Shown: positions 15,899 through 24,418 of the stretch, piece by piece
How the letters are laid out: every line of letters starts with the position of its first letter
How positions within the stretch are numbered: the stretch's first letter is position 1
Origin: Kordia sp050633145
Lineage (GTDB): Bacteria > Bacteroidota > Bacteroidia > Flavobacteriales > Flavobacteriaceae
Length of the DNA stretch: 64,000 bases
Assembly: GCF_050633145.1 (NCBI RefSeq)
Contig: NZ_JBOEFY010000015.1
Coordinates: 173,830 to 237,829 of the forward strand
Direction: 5' to 3'
Made by a program: the position numbers and the translations under genes
The notes under the pieces: generated by a model
Database searches by the model: none
Told to the model about the DNA's origin: nothing
What the model saw: the letters and a program-made list of their open reading frames with translations, nothing else

Positions 15899-18800
15899 CT
15901 AAGCTATTGCTTTTTCTGATGCTGTATGTTTTACATCAGAAAGCACTTGAACATCTTTCTGATACTCTACCATTCTTCCAAAGAACCAGATGAAAGGCTC
16001 TGTTTGTCCTTTGAGAATGCAGTTTCCATTACAGATACTAGCAAGCAATCCTTGAATGTCATACGCTTGTAAATTAGAAATAGCGTTGTTGTCTCTAAAT
16101 ATTAATGAACAGAAAGGAATATCAGGGTTTTGTATCACACTTGTAGTTACAATTCCTTCTTGTATCAAGATTACAATTGGTACTTGATCTTCTGAAACAC
16201 TTAAAACTATTTGAAGATTTGGTGTAGCAACTTTCGTTTCTGCTAATGATTGTTCCAGATAATTGATAAATGTAGTACTCCAAACTTCTACATCTGCACG
16301 TTTTATGTTTGTATTGATTAGTTGATTACCTAGTGATTCAAGTGTTGTATCCACTTCCTTTTCTGCTGCTATGAGTGCTGCCAATGTTTTATCTACATCT
16401 TCTTTGGTATGCGCTGCAGAACAAATAAATCGCAAACGACCTTTTCCATTTTCTACAATTGGATAGGTTACCGCCGATGTTTGCACACCACGTTTATACA
16501 TACCTTGCACAATAGCGTACAATTTGTCTTTGTTACTAAAATGTGGCGTTACAATTGGTCCATCGCCTGTACCTAAATCGTATCCAGCATCTTCAAATTG
16601 TTTACGCATATAACGAGTCGTACTCCATAAATTTTCTTGCAATCTAGCATCAGATCGAAGTCGTCTTAATGAAGTTAAAGCGGCTGCCATATCTGCGGGA
16701 CTTATGGTTGCTTGAAAAATATAGGCTCTTGAAGATGATTTCATAAGATCAACATGTTCCTGACTCGCTGCCACAACTCCTCCAAGACTTCCTAACGCTT
16801 TGCTGAGTGTTGTCATGATAAAATCAACATCTTCTGTGACACCTTGAGCTGCGGAAATTCCAGCGCCATTTTTTCCATAAAAACCAAAAGAATGTGCTTC
16901 ATCAACCAATACAAGTGCATTGTATTTTTTTGCCATACGTGCAATTTCAGCAACTGGCGCTGCTCCTTCTCCCATGCTGTACACTCCTTCTAATACCACT
17001 AAAATTGTGCTATATGGCGATACTTCAGATTGTAAAACGGCTTCTAAATCGGCAGCGTTATTATGTTGAAATGTTCTCACTGTTGCGCCACAAAGACGCG
17101 CACCATCTACTATAGATGCATGACAGAGTTGATCGATAACCACTACATCATTTTTTCCTAAAAGTCCCGCTATCGCGCCTACATTGGCAGTATATCCAGT
17201 AGGAAATAAACAGGCACTTGGTTTGCCTACTAAATCTGCAAATTCTGCTTCAAATTCTAAATGTTGATTGGTCATGCCAGATGCAGCTGCTGAAGTTCCC
17301 ATACCAGTCCCGAAAGTTTCCAAAGCAGTTAAAGCTTCACTAATCACTTCTTCATCACGATTTAAACCAAGATATAAATTCGTTGTCCAAATGATAGCTT
17401 CTTGTGTTTCATCGTTATAAGCATCACCTACAATTCCTTTCGTTGCGCTTCCCGTTTTTAAAACTTTACTATATGGATTTCTTCGATTGTCATTCACCAT
17501 TTGCATGACTTCTTGAACCAACTTACTCTTATCCGTTACACTCCATGCAGTTGCTTTAGCCGCTTGAAATGTAGGATGACTTGATTGAATGTGCGATTGA
17601 AAGGTAGCCAATGAATCGGAAGTTGTATCGAATCGCTTTTTTGTCGAGCAACTATCTATTCCATTTTCTTTTAGATTGATGATATAATCTGCTAATGCAT
17701 TCGGCGTAGGGTTTTCAAAAATCGCACGAGCTGGTAATTGCACATTTAATACATTAGAAAGTCTAGAACTAAATTCTAAAGTGCTTAACGAATCCAATCC
17801 GAAATTTTCAAAGGATTCACTAGGAGTTACACTTCCTACATCTGTTATGTTCAATATGGAAGCAACTTCTCTTTGAATTGTAGATAAAACATTTGAATTG
17901 ACTCCAATTTCATCATGTTGTACGCTATTGTTATCTTGTATCGTTGCAAGTTTCTTTCGATCCAGTTTGTCATTTGGTAAAAGCGGTAATTCTTCAAGAT
18001 GTTTTACAACTTGCGGAATCATATATTTTGGCAATCGTTTCGATAGATAAGACTTTATTGCTTCTTCAGTGATGGTTATACCTTTAGCAACGACAACATA
18101 CACAGCAAGTATTTTTTGTCCAATTCCTCCTTCTGTTACTAAAGCGGCAGCAGCTTTCACATCTTTCATCAACTCTAGTGTAGATTCTATTTCTTCTAAC
18201 TCAATTCGGTAACCTCTTATTTTTACTTGTTGATCTATGCGTCCAAGAAATTCAATTTCTCCATTTTCTAGCCTACGACATAAATCGCCTGTTTTATATA
18301 ATCGTGTATCAGAAATAGATTCATTAGTTTCCATTTCAATAAATCGTTCTTGCGTTTTTTCTTCATCGTATAAATAACCACGCGCCAGTTTACTTCCTGC
18401 CAAATGCAATTCGCCAGCTTCACCAATTGGTAAAAGTTGCAGATGATCATCTAAGATATAAGAGTTTGAGTTTTTTACAGATTTCCCAATAGTAACGATT
18501 TTAGTATCTTCAAAAAGTTCCTTCACTGTAGAAAATACCGTATCCTCTGTTGGTCCATAAAAATTGAATACGCGTGAAACAGATTTTTGTTCAAATACTT
18601 GCTTTACTAACGAACGTTTGAGTGCTTCTCCTCCAAAAATCAACGTTTTTATTCCGCTTGGCAAATCTTCTACCGAAAGCAATGCTTGTACAGATGAAGG
18701 AACCATCACGCATGTTCGTACCTCATCAACTGCTGGTATGTGATTTAAATCTAATGCATTTTTGGCTAGTATAATTTTTCCGCCTAGCGATAAAGTTCCC

Positions 18801-19432
18801 ATTATTTCCATCACAGACGTATCAAAACATACAGATGCTGCGGCAAGCATACCGTTCAATTCAGTATCACTAAACAATGTTCGCATGGATTGACTCATGG
18901 CTACTACATTGCGATGTTCTACAGCGACACCTTTTGGTTTTCCTGTTGAACCAGAAGTGTAAATTATATATGCAAGTCCGTTTTCTCTAGCATTTACAAC
19001 AGTGCTTTTGTGATTACTTAAGTTATGAATGTGAATTAACTCCGTTGATTCGCGGCATAAGTTGGCTGTTTGTTCAGTATCAACAATAGTTGCGACAGCA
19101 CGAGAATGTGTCAACATGTATTTGATTCGATCTTCAGGGTATGAAGGATCAAGTGGAACGTACGCGCATCCTGCTTGCATTACACCAATTAACGTTGCTA
19201 CCAATTCCCAAGAACGATTCATACATACGCCTACTAAAGATCCTGGTAAAATTTTACGGTGTTTGAGTTCTCCAGCAACCGCATCCACTTTTTCGAGTAA
19301 ATTTTTATAGTCGATTCTGGTTGTGCCGTCAATGATTGCTATTCGTTCTGGATGCGCAAATAGTTGTTTTCTAATCAATCCACAAATTGTTGTTTCTGGG
19401 TGATCGTCAATATTTTGAATTAATTCATTCAT
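15899..19432 (-). CDS. Adenylation-carrier-alpha-oxoamine synthase fusion (NRPS-like)
   Basis: A 1177-residue multidomain enzyme. Residues 1-500: amino-acid adenylation domain with all core motifs (YTSGSTGKPKG 158-168, FDTS at 203-206, YGPTE 292-296, YKTGD 379-383, GRIDQQVKIRGYRIE 397-411, catalytic Lys in NDKLDR at 489). Residues 512-590: carrier domain, phosphopantetheine Ser548 in FGLDSLS. Residues 650-1025: PLP-dependent alpha-oxoamine synthase (BioF/serine palmitoyltransferase type) with His771, DEAH 844-847 and PLP Lys878 in TTLSKALGS. Residues 1030-1177: extra domain. By family knowledge it should load an amino acid on the carrier and condense the thioester with a second amino acid, losing CO2, to give an aminoketone. 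Pocket Asp204 favours an alpha-amino acid. It is the only synthetase gene here and is monocistronic. Confidence 0.9.
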   Translation of the reverse strand: MNELIQNIDDHPETTICGLIRKQLFAHPERIAIIDGTTRIDYKNLLEKVDAVAGELKHRKILPGSLVGVCMNRSWELVATLIGVMQAGCAYVPLDPSYPEDRIKYMLTHSRAVATIVDTEQTANLCRESTELIHIHNLSNHKSTVVNARENGLAYIIYTSGSTGKPKGVAVEHRNVVAMSQSMRTLFSDTELNGMLAAASVCFDTSVMEIMGTLSLGGKIILAKNALDLNHIPAVDEVRTCVMVPSSVQALLSVEDLPSGIKTLIFGGEALKRSLVKQVFEQKSVSRVFNFYGPTEDTVFSTVKELFEDTKIVTIGKSVKNSNSYILDDHLQLLPIGEAGELHLAGSKLARGYLYDEEKTQERFIEMETNESISDTRLYKTGDLCRRLENGEIEFLGRIDQQVKIRGYRIELEEIESTLELMKDVKAAAALVTEGGIGQKILAVYVVVAKGITITEEAIKSYLSKRLPKYMIPQVVKHLEELPLLPNDKLDRKKLATIQDNNSVQHDEIGVNSNVLSTIQREVASILNITDVGSVTPSESFENFGLDSLSTLEFSSRLSNVLNVQLPARAIFENPTPNALADYIINLKENGIDSCSTKKRFDTTSDSLATFQSHIQSSHPTFQAAKATAWSVTDKSKLVQEVMQMVNDNRRNPYSKVLKTGSATKGIVGDAYNDETQEAIIWTTNLYLGLNRDEEVISEALTALETFGTGMGTSAAASGMTNQHLEFEAEFADLVGKPSACLFPTGYTANVGAIAGLLGKNDVVVIDQLCHASIVDGARLCGATVRTFQHNNAADLEAVLQSEVSPYSTILVVLEGVYSMGEGAAPVAEIARMAKKYNALVLVDEAHSFGFYGKNGAGISAAQGVTEDVDFIMTTLSKALGSLGGVVAASQEHVDLMKSSSRAYIFQATISPADMAAALTSLRRLRSDARLQENLWSTTRYMRKQFEDAGYDLGTGDGPIVTPHFSNKDKLYAIVQGMYKRGVQTSAVTYPIVENGKGRLRFICSAAHTKEDVDKTLAALIAAEKEVDTTLESLGNQLINTNIKRADVEVWSTTFINYLEQSLAETKVATPNLQIVLSVSEDQVPIVILIQEGIVTTSVIQNPDIPFCSLIFRDNNAISNLQAYDIQGLLASICNGNCILKGQTEPFIWFFGRMVEYQKDVQVLSDVKHTASEKAIA

Positions 19433-19724
19433 ATCATCTTTCTTTATTAATTAAGTTGTTTTTTAAAGTCAGATGGATTGTAGGGAAGTCCAATTATTAT
19501 TTAGTGATTGCCTAAATAGTAATTATAAATTTTATTTTTTGGTGGTATGAATACAGCAATTAAATCGGTTCTTAATAAAACTATGACATAATTATTTCAA
19601 TTCAAAATAATAAGCGAGAAACTATAAAAGATCGTAATAACAAACGAAATTTGAATCGTGTCAAAAAAGTTTCGTTAATTGTTCACTTACATAACAATCT
19701 TATCATAAACACGTTGTAACATAC
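19433..19724. other. Divergent gap between synthetase and lipoprotein genes
   Basis: About 290 bases between two divergent genes. It must hold both promoters, which I cannot fix. The notable content is the smpB-tail remnant at 19606-19677, listed separately. Confidence 0.5.
19606..19677 (+). pseudogene. Decayed duplicate of the smpB 3' end
   Basis: Read in frame from 19606 this gives NNKRETIKDRNNKRNLNRVKK, which matches the SmpB tail encoded at 10249-10315 (HDKRETMKDRDNKRELDRVK, then K) at 14 of 18 positions from the Arg-Glu-Thr onwards, by eye. The DNA is also similar (CGAGAAACTAT, AAAGATCG, ATCGTGT shared). There is no start codon and upstream is not SmpB-like, so it is a fragment of a copied smpB or of a close paralogue. 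Confidence 0.7.
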
Positions 19725-20714
19725 ATGAGAATTCTAATTTGTTTTGTGCTTTTTGTTTCCTTATACGCTTGTTCTAAAGGGAAAAATATATCCTATAAAC
19801 CTAGCACATTTACTAAAGTTGATAGCATTTCATCACTTCCAGAATTACGACAATTTATAAAGAACGCTGATTCAAGCTTGCAAACATTTTTATGCAGATC
19901 GCCTAAGTTTTACGGCATAAGCAGTAATGAATTTGTTACTAGATTCAAACGTAGATTAGACTCAATGTTTCCTGATTTTACTTTTATAAAAGAAGATTTT
20001 GATGGTAATGGTTATACTGATTTGGTAGTTACTGGAGAATATTTTGAAAATAGATTGGAAGTATTGGCAATTATGAATTATGGGAGAGAAACATACACTG
20101 TAATTCCTTTAGATCTTAGAAGAGCAGAGGATTTTCCAACCTATCCAAAATTGGTTTACAAAAATAAAACACCAGTAATTGAATTGTATTCTAGTTATAA
20201 TTTTGCCCCAATTCAAGAGAATGGAATTTCTAAAAATACACTTGTATATAAATTTGGTTCTTTTATCGATTATATGGAGCTTTCAGAAACCTATCAAATT
20301 TCTAAAATTGAGTTTCGTGCCAATGGTTGTCATGGAGCTTGTGGTGTTTTTGAATTAGTTTTGAACGATGATTTAAATGCAACATTTAAAGCAGAACATT
20401 ACAATTTTAGCAAAGAACCCATCACAGACTTTAATGACGAAGAAGGATATTTTAAAACTACCATTGACAAAGAAAAATATGCAGAAATCCGTAAAATCAT
20501 TGAATATTTACAAATAAAAAATCGAGAAGATCGATACTTTTCAGGGAGTTTTCATGATCCGTCGTGTGTATTGAACGTATATTTTAAAGATGGATCAACT
20601 AAAACCATTAATGATACTGGATTGATCGGTTCTAATGGTCTTTATTATTTATATACTAAATTTTATGACTTACGATTTAATCAAGATTGGAAAGAAATTG
20701 ATACTATTAATTAA
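19725..20714 (+). CDS. Lipoprotein with C-terminal DUF6438-like domain
   Basis: A 329-residue lipoprotein (MRILICFVLFVSLYAC, lipid on Cys16). Residues about 60-170 form one region with an acidic DFDGNGYTDLVVTGEYF stretch resembling the calcium-binding loops of FG-GAP/VCBS proteins. The C-terminal part, from IEFRANGCHGACGVFELVLN (about residue 195) to the Cys-containing HDPSCVLNVYFKDGST and the final YTKFYDL, has the paired-Cys layout of DUF6438 proteins. Function unknown. It converges with pcm: the two stop codons overlap by four bases. Confidence 0.75.
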   Translation: MRILICFVLFVSLYACSKGKNISYKPSTFTKVDSISSLPELRQFIKNADSSLQTFLCRSPKFYGISSNEFVTRFKRRLDSMFPDFTFIKEDFDGNGYTDLVVTGEYFENRLEVLAIMNYGRETYTVIPLDLRRAEDFPTYPKLVYKNKTPVIELYSSYNFAPIQENGISKNTLVYKFGSFIDYMELSETYQISKIEFRANGCHGACGVFELVLNDDLNATFKAEHYNFSKEPITDFNDEEGYFKTTIDKEKYAEIRKIIEYLQIKNREDRYFSGSFHDPSCVLNVYFKDGSTKTINDTGLIGSNGLYYLYTKFYDLRFNQDWKEIDTIN

Positions 20715-21358
20715 TTTTTATCTTCTAACATCGGCACAAAGCGAAACTCTCCAAATTCTTTTTTGGTGAATGCCTTTTCGGAAGTTCTAATGAATAGCGT
20801 CATGATTTGTGCTTTGTTGTTCTCTCCAACAGGAATCACGAGCTTTCCTCCTATTTTTAATTGTGCCAATAAAGGTTTTGGTACAAATGGCGCACCAGCA
20901 GTAACCACAATTCCATCAAAAGGAGCTTGTTCGGGTAAACCTTTGTAACCATCGCCAAAAACAAGTTTTTTAGGTCTGTAGCCTAGTTTTGGTAAAAACA
21001 AACTTGTACGCTTAAAAAGTTCTTTTTGACGTTCAATACTGTATACTTTTGCTCCTAATTCGAGCAACATAGCTGTTTGATAACCACTTCCAGTACCAAT
21101 TTCTAAAATATTTGCTCCTTTTTCTATTTCTAACAATTGTGTTTGAAATGCAACTGTATAAGGTTGAGAAATGGTTTGATCGGCACCAATAGGAAAGGCT
21201 TTATCTTGATACGCATGCGCTTCAAAACTCGAATCCATAAACAAATGACGTGGAATATTTCGAATACCTTCCAAAACTTTTTTATCAGTAATTCCCTTGT
21301 TAGCAACTACTTGTGCTAACTGATTCCGCATGCCTTTATGTTTAAACGTGTCTTTCAT
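20711..21358 (-). CDS. pcm: Protein-L-isoaspartate O-methyltransferase
   Basis: A 215-residue SAM-dependent methyltransferase that methylates isoaspartyl residues and so starts repair of aged proteins in the cytoplasm. Evidence: FPIGADQTISQPYTVAFQTQ, the family-specific substrate segment, then the SAM-binding motif ILEIGTGSGYQTAMLLELG, the GDGYKGLPEQAPFDGIVVTA stretch, and KIGGKLVIPVG. Length is normal for Pcm. Its end overlaps that of the convergent lipoprotein gene by four bases. No surE neighbour as in proteobacteria. Confidence 0.95.
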   Translation of the reverse strand: MKDTFKHKGMRNQLAQVVANKGITDKKVLEGIRNIPRHLFMDSSFEAHAYQDKAFPIGADQTISQPYTVAFQTQLLEIEKGANILEIGTGSGYQTAMLLELGAKVYSIERQKELFKRTSLFLPKLGYRPKKLVFGDGYKGLPEQAPFDGIVVTAGAPFVPKPLLAQLKIGGKLVIPVGENNKAQIMTLFIRTSEKAFTKKEFGEFRFVPMLEDKN

Positions 21359-21448
21359 CTGTTCGCAAAAATACTGTTATTTTTTTGGATCAAGATACAT
21401 CTCTAATTTAAAAATTTTAAGTTTTTATAATCGCTTGGCATTCATATA

Positions 21449-21482
21449 TAAAAGGCTTTCTAAATTCATAGAAAGCCTTTTA
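21449..21482 (-). terminator. Terminator of the Nudix operon
   Basis: A 14-base perfect stem, TAAAAGGCTTTCTA (21449-21462) and TAGAAAGCCTTTTA (21469-21482), with a six-base loop. It lies 18 bases beyond the stop of the last gene (21500) on the minus strand. Confidence 0.8.
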
Positions 21483-21499
21483 TACTTGTGTTACTGTTA

Positions 21500-21766
21500 T
21501 TATTTTTCTATCAATTCTAATTCCAATATTTTAAATATGATGAAATCTTCATCATCTATATCATTGATAATTTCTTCATAAGTTATATTGAAAGTAGCTC
21601 CAATATATTCATCATTTCGCAAATTGTAATCTTCTAAAACATTTCGTTCTATTTGTTCAAAAATAATACGCTCTTCAAAAGAAAATTGAAAAGTATAATA
21701 TCCATTATTATACTTTATAAAAACACCTTCTTCACTTTTACGTTGGTGTGTGTCATAATAGATCAT
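21500..21766 (-). CDS. Small hypothetical protein, third gene of Nudix operon
   Basis: An 88-residue acidic protein (MIYYDTHQRKSEEGVFIKYN ... EEIINDIDDEDFIIFKILEL) without signal peptide or membrane span. Aromatic strands near the start (GYYTFQFSFEERIIFEQIE) suggest a small alpha/beta fold. Family unknown. It is 12 bases behind the Nudix gene and just before the terminator, so it is very probably the last gene of a three-gene transcript. Confidence 0.6.
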   Translation of the reverse strand: MIYYDTHQRKSEEGVFIKYNNGYYTFQFSFEERIIFEQIERNVLEDYNLRNDEYIGATFNITYEEIINDIDDEDFIIFKILELELIEK

Positions 21767-21778
21767 ATTTTACAATGT

Positions 21779-22210
21779 TTAATTAATACTTCCTTTTTGT
21801 ATCGCAAAAAAACGTTCTAAAGCGTTTTTATCTGATGGTCCTAAGTAATCGCATGCTTTTGCCCAGTTTACCCATTCCAAACCTTTGAATTTGTGAGGTT
21901 CACATACTGAAAATGTATTCTTTATATTCTTTAATAAAAAATAGTGCTTGGTTAATTTATATTCATTTTTATATATCATATTCGTAGTTGAAATATACTG
22001 TAGATCGTAGTAATCTAATGCTACTCCGACTTCTTCCAATGTTTCTCGAATAATTGCTTTTTCAGGTGTTTCATGTTTTTTTAAGAACCCTCCTACCAAG
22101 CCAAAACGCTTTTTACTTCCTTTTTTTACAAGTACTAGTACTTCAAAGTTGTTTACAATGAGTAAGCGTGATTTTTGTTTATGTTTTATATTTTTATTCA
22201 TCGAATTCAT
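21779..22210 (-). CDS. Nudix hydrolase
   Basis: A 143-residue Nudix protein. The 23-residue Nudix box is complete: starting in GGFLKKHETPEKAIIRETLE and ending EVGV, with the metal-binding Glu pair in RETLEEVG. It would hydrolyse a nucleoside diphosphate linked to another group. The N-terminal stretch MNSMNKNIKHKQKSRLLIVN is basic and a later ATG (22201) is an alternative start. The start overlaps the preceding gene by 17 bases, which supports translational coupling. The central region YYDLQYISTTNMIYKNEYKL is of the type seen in bis-phosphate or CoA-type members, but substrate is open. Confidence 0.88.
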   Translation of the reverse strand: MNSMNKNIKHKQKSRLLIVNNFEVLVLVKKGSKKRFGLVGGFLKKHETPEKAIIRETLEEVGVALDYYDLQYISTTNMIYKNEYKLTKHYFLLKNIKNTFSVCEPHKFKGLEWVNWAKACDYLGPSDKNALERFFAIQKGSIN

Positions 22211-22472
22211 CTATAAAATTATCATTCCCGGAAATAGACATATCAGTCGCGTCATTATCTTCATGGTTTTGTATTGAAGTAGATAAATGTTTGCTGACTT
22301 TCACCAAATAAATAGTTGTTTCAGTTCTAACTTCTACTGCTTCTATCATTTCATTTTTAGCATTTTTAAATCGTATAATATCATCGTCATTATAGCCATC
22401 AGGATATTTTTCTACTAATAAATTTAAAATATCATTAGTCAATTTTTTATAATCAATTATTGCACGTTTCAT
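22194..22472 (-). CDS. Small acidic hypothetical protein, first gene of Nudix operon
   Basis: A 92-residue protein (MKRAIIDYKKLTNDILNLLV ... SISGNDNFIDEFDE) with a highly acidic C-terminus. The middle, AKNEMIEAVEVRTETTIYLV, looks like a beta-hairpin. I recognise no family, although small acidic proteins of this shape occur widely in Flavobacteria. It overlaps the Nudix gene by 17 bases, so the two are coupled. Confidence 0.6.
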   Translation of the reverse strand: MKRAIIDYKKLTNDILNLLVEKYPDGYNDDDIIRFKNAKNEMIEAVEVRTETTIYLVKVSKHLSTSIQNHEDNDATDMSISGNDNFIDEFDE

Positions 22473-22512
22473 TAGATTTATTGTTTATGAGGTTAAGTTT
22501 ACAAGTGTGTCA

Positions 22513-23487
22513 TTACATATTTAATAAGTATGCAAAAATTAATGGCGCTACAATGGTAGCATCACTTTCTATGATATACTTAGGAGTGTCAATATCTAGT
22601 TTTCCCCATGTTATTTTCTCATTTGGCACTGCTCCTGAGTAGGAACCATAACTTGTGGTAGAATCGCTTATTTGACAGAAGTAACTCCAAAAAGGTGTGT
22701 CAGTACGTTCCATATCTTGGTATAACATTGGAACAACACAAATAGGGAAATCGCCTGCAATTCCGCCGCCAATCTGGAAAAACCCAATTCCGTTTTGAGA
22801 AGTGTCGGTGTACCAATCTGCTAAGAACGTCATGTATTCAATTCCAGATTTCATAGTACTTGCTTTCAATTCACCTTTCATCACGTAGGAAGCAAAAATG
22901 TTTCCCATGGTACTATCTTCCCAACCAGGAACTACAATTGGTAAATTCTTTTCTGCGGCAGCATACATCCACGAATCTGTAATGTCTATTTCATAGTATT
23001 GCTCTAAAACACCTGATAATAAAAGTTTATACATAAATTCATGTGGAAAGTAGCGTTCTCCATTATCTTCAGCTTCTTTCCAAATGTTGAAAATATGTTT
23101 TTGTAAACGTCGAAATGCTTCTTCTTCGGGAATACAGGTATCAGTAACACGATTGAGTCCTTTTTCCAACAAGTTCCATTCATCTTGAGGTGTTAAGTCT
23201 CTGTAATTTGGAACTCTTTTGTAATGCGAATGCGCTACCAAATTCATGATATCTTCTTCCAAGTTTGCACCTGTGCATGAAATAATATGCACTTTATCTT
23301 GACGAATAATTTCAGCAAATATTTTTCCTAATTCGGCAGTACTCATGGCGCCTGCTAGTGAAACTAACATTTTGGCACCTGAATTTAATTGCGTTTCATA
23401 TCCTTTGGCAGCATCTACGAGTGAAGCTGCATTGAAATGCAAAAAGTATTTTTCAATAAAGTCAGTAATTGGACTTGTATTATTCAT
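22513..23487 (-). CDS. speY: Deoxyhypusine synthase-like protein (probable homospermidine synthase)
   Basis: Started at the ATG at 23487 (324 residues); a longer frame from 23556 lies inside speB and is not credible. The fold is that of deoxyhypusine synthase: NAD-binding stretches AGAMSTAELGKIFAEII, HIISCTGANLEEDIMNLVAH, NGIGFFQIGGGIAGDFPICV, and the key active-site Lys (K296) in EKITWGKLD. Bacteria have no eIF5A substrate; homologues next to speA and speB have been shown in Anabaena to make homospermidine from putrescine, and the same job is likely here. The gene overlaps speB by eight bases, the last of a three-gene polyamine operon. Confidence 0.85.
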   Translation of the reverse strand: MNNTSPITDFIEKYFLHFNAASLVDAAKGYETQLNSGAKMLVSLAGAMSTAELGKIFAEIIRQDKVHIISCTGANLEEDIMNLVAHSHYKRVPNYRDLTPQDEWNLLEKGLNRVTDTCIPEEEAFRRLQKHIFNIWKEAEDNGERYFPHEFMYKLLLSGVLEQYYEIDITDSWMYAAAEKNLPIVVPGWEDSTMGNIFASYVMKGELKASTMKSGIEYMTFLADWYTDTSQNGIGFFQIGGGIAGDFPICVVPMLYQDMERTDTPFWSYFCQISDSTTSYGSYSGAVPNEKITWGKLDIDTPKYIIESDATIVAPLIFAYLLNM

Positions 23488-24418
23488 CGTCTTGATCTTT
23501 AAATTTTGAGAGTTTAGCGAATGGCGAGTTGCTTTCAACGTGTTCATAATCGTCATCTTCTTCAGTATTAGAAAACTTATAACTCAACATTTTGTAGTAT
23601 AGTTTTGCAGCTAAAAAGTCTGATTGTTTGTTGATATCATTTGGGCATAATTCAACAATATCAAATCCGACTACATTTTTTTGTTTAAATACTTTTCGCA
23701 AAAATTCTAAGGTTTCATACCAAAACAATCCTCCTGGTTCGGGTGTTCCTGTAGAAGGCATTATGGAAGGATCGAGCGCATCTAAATCGAAAGTAATAAA
23801 TACGGTGTCTGTTAAAGAATCGATTACATCATCCATCCAATATTCATTCGTTGCCATTTCATGCGCAAAAAATACTTTATCTCGATTCATGATACGTGTT
23901 TCCGAAATATCCATACTCCGAATTCCTACTTGAATAAGATTTGTTTTTTGATTAGCTTCATATACTGCACACGCATGATTGCAGGCTGAACCTTCATACG
24001 ATGGTCTTAAATCGGCATGCGCATCAATATGTAAAACCGTAAGACTATTAAAACATTCATTGAAAGCGCGAATACTTCCAATAGAGATTGAGTGTTCTCC
24101 TCCAAAAAGTGTGACAAACTTATTTTTCTTTATATAATGTTTTGTGAGTTGATGTACTTTATCAACAACAGCTTCTGGAGATGATTTCTCTTCAATTGCA
24201 TCTGCTAAATAAATTCCTTGCTTGTAAACTTCTGAATCTGTTTCAATATCATACAATTCCATATTCTCAGAAGCATTTAAGAATGCTTTTGGTCCTTTGT
24301 CTGCACCTTTTTGCCAAGTACTTGTTCCGTCATAAGGAACTGGAATTAATACAATTTTTGCGGTGTCTAGTTTTGCATATTCTTCTGGAATTCCTGCATA
24401 TGTATTTTTATTATTCAT
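23480..24418 (-). CDS. speB: Agmatinase
   Basis: A 312-residue ureohydrolase that converts agmatine to putrescine and urea. All manganese ligands are visible: His109 (GGEHSISIGSI), Asp132, His134 and Asp136 (HIDAHADLRPSYEG), and Asp211 and Asp213 (TFDLDALDPSIMPSTGTPEP). The operon partner upstream makes agmatine from arginine. The gene overlaps speA and the speY-like gene by eight bases each. The C-terminus carries an acidic tail (NTEEDDDYEHVESNSP) beyond the usual enzyme end. Confidence 0.95.
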   Translation of the reverse strand: MNNKNTYAGIPEEYAKLDTAKIVLIPVPYDGTSTWQKGADKGPKAFLNASENMELYDIETDSEVYKQGIYLADAIEEKSSPEAVVDKVHQLTKHYIKKNKFVTLFGGEHSISIGSIRAFNECFNSLTVLHIDAHADLRPSYEGSACNHACAVYEANQKTNLIQVGIRSMDISETRIMNRDKVFFAHEMATNEYWMDDVIDSLTDTVFITFDLDALDPSIMPSTGTPEPGGLFWYETLEFLRKVFKQKNVVGFDIVELCPNDINKQSDFLAAKLYYKMLSYKFSNTEEDDDYEHVESNSPFAKLSKFKDQDDE

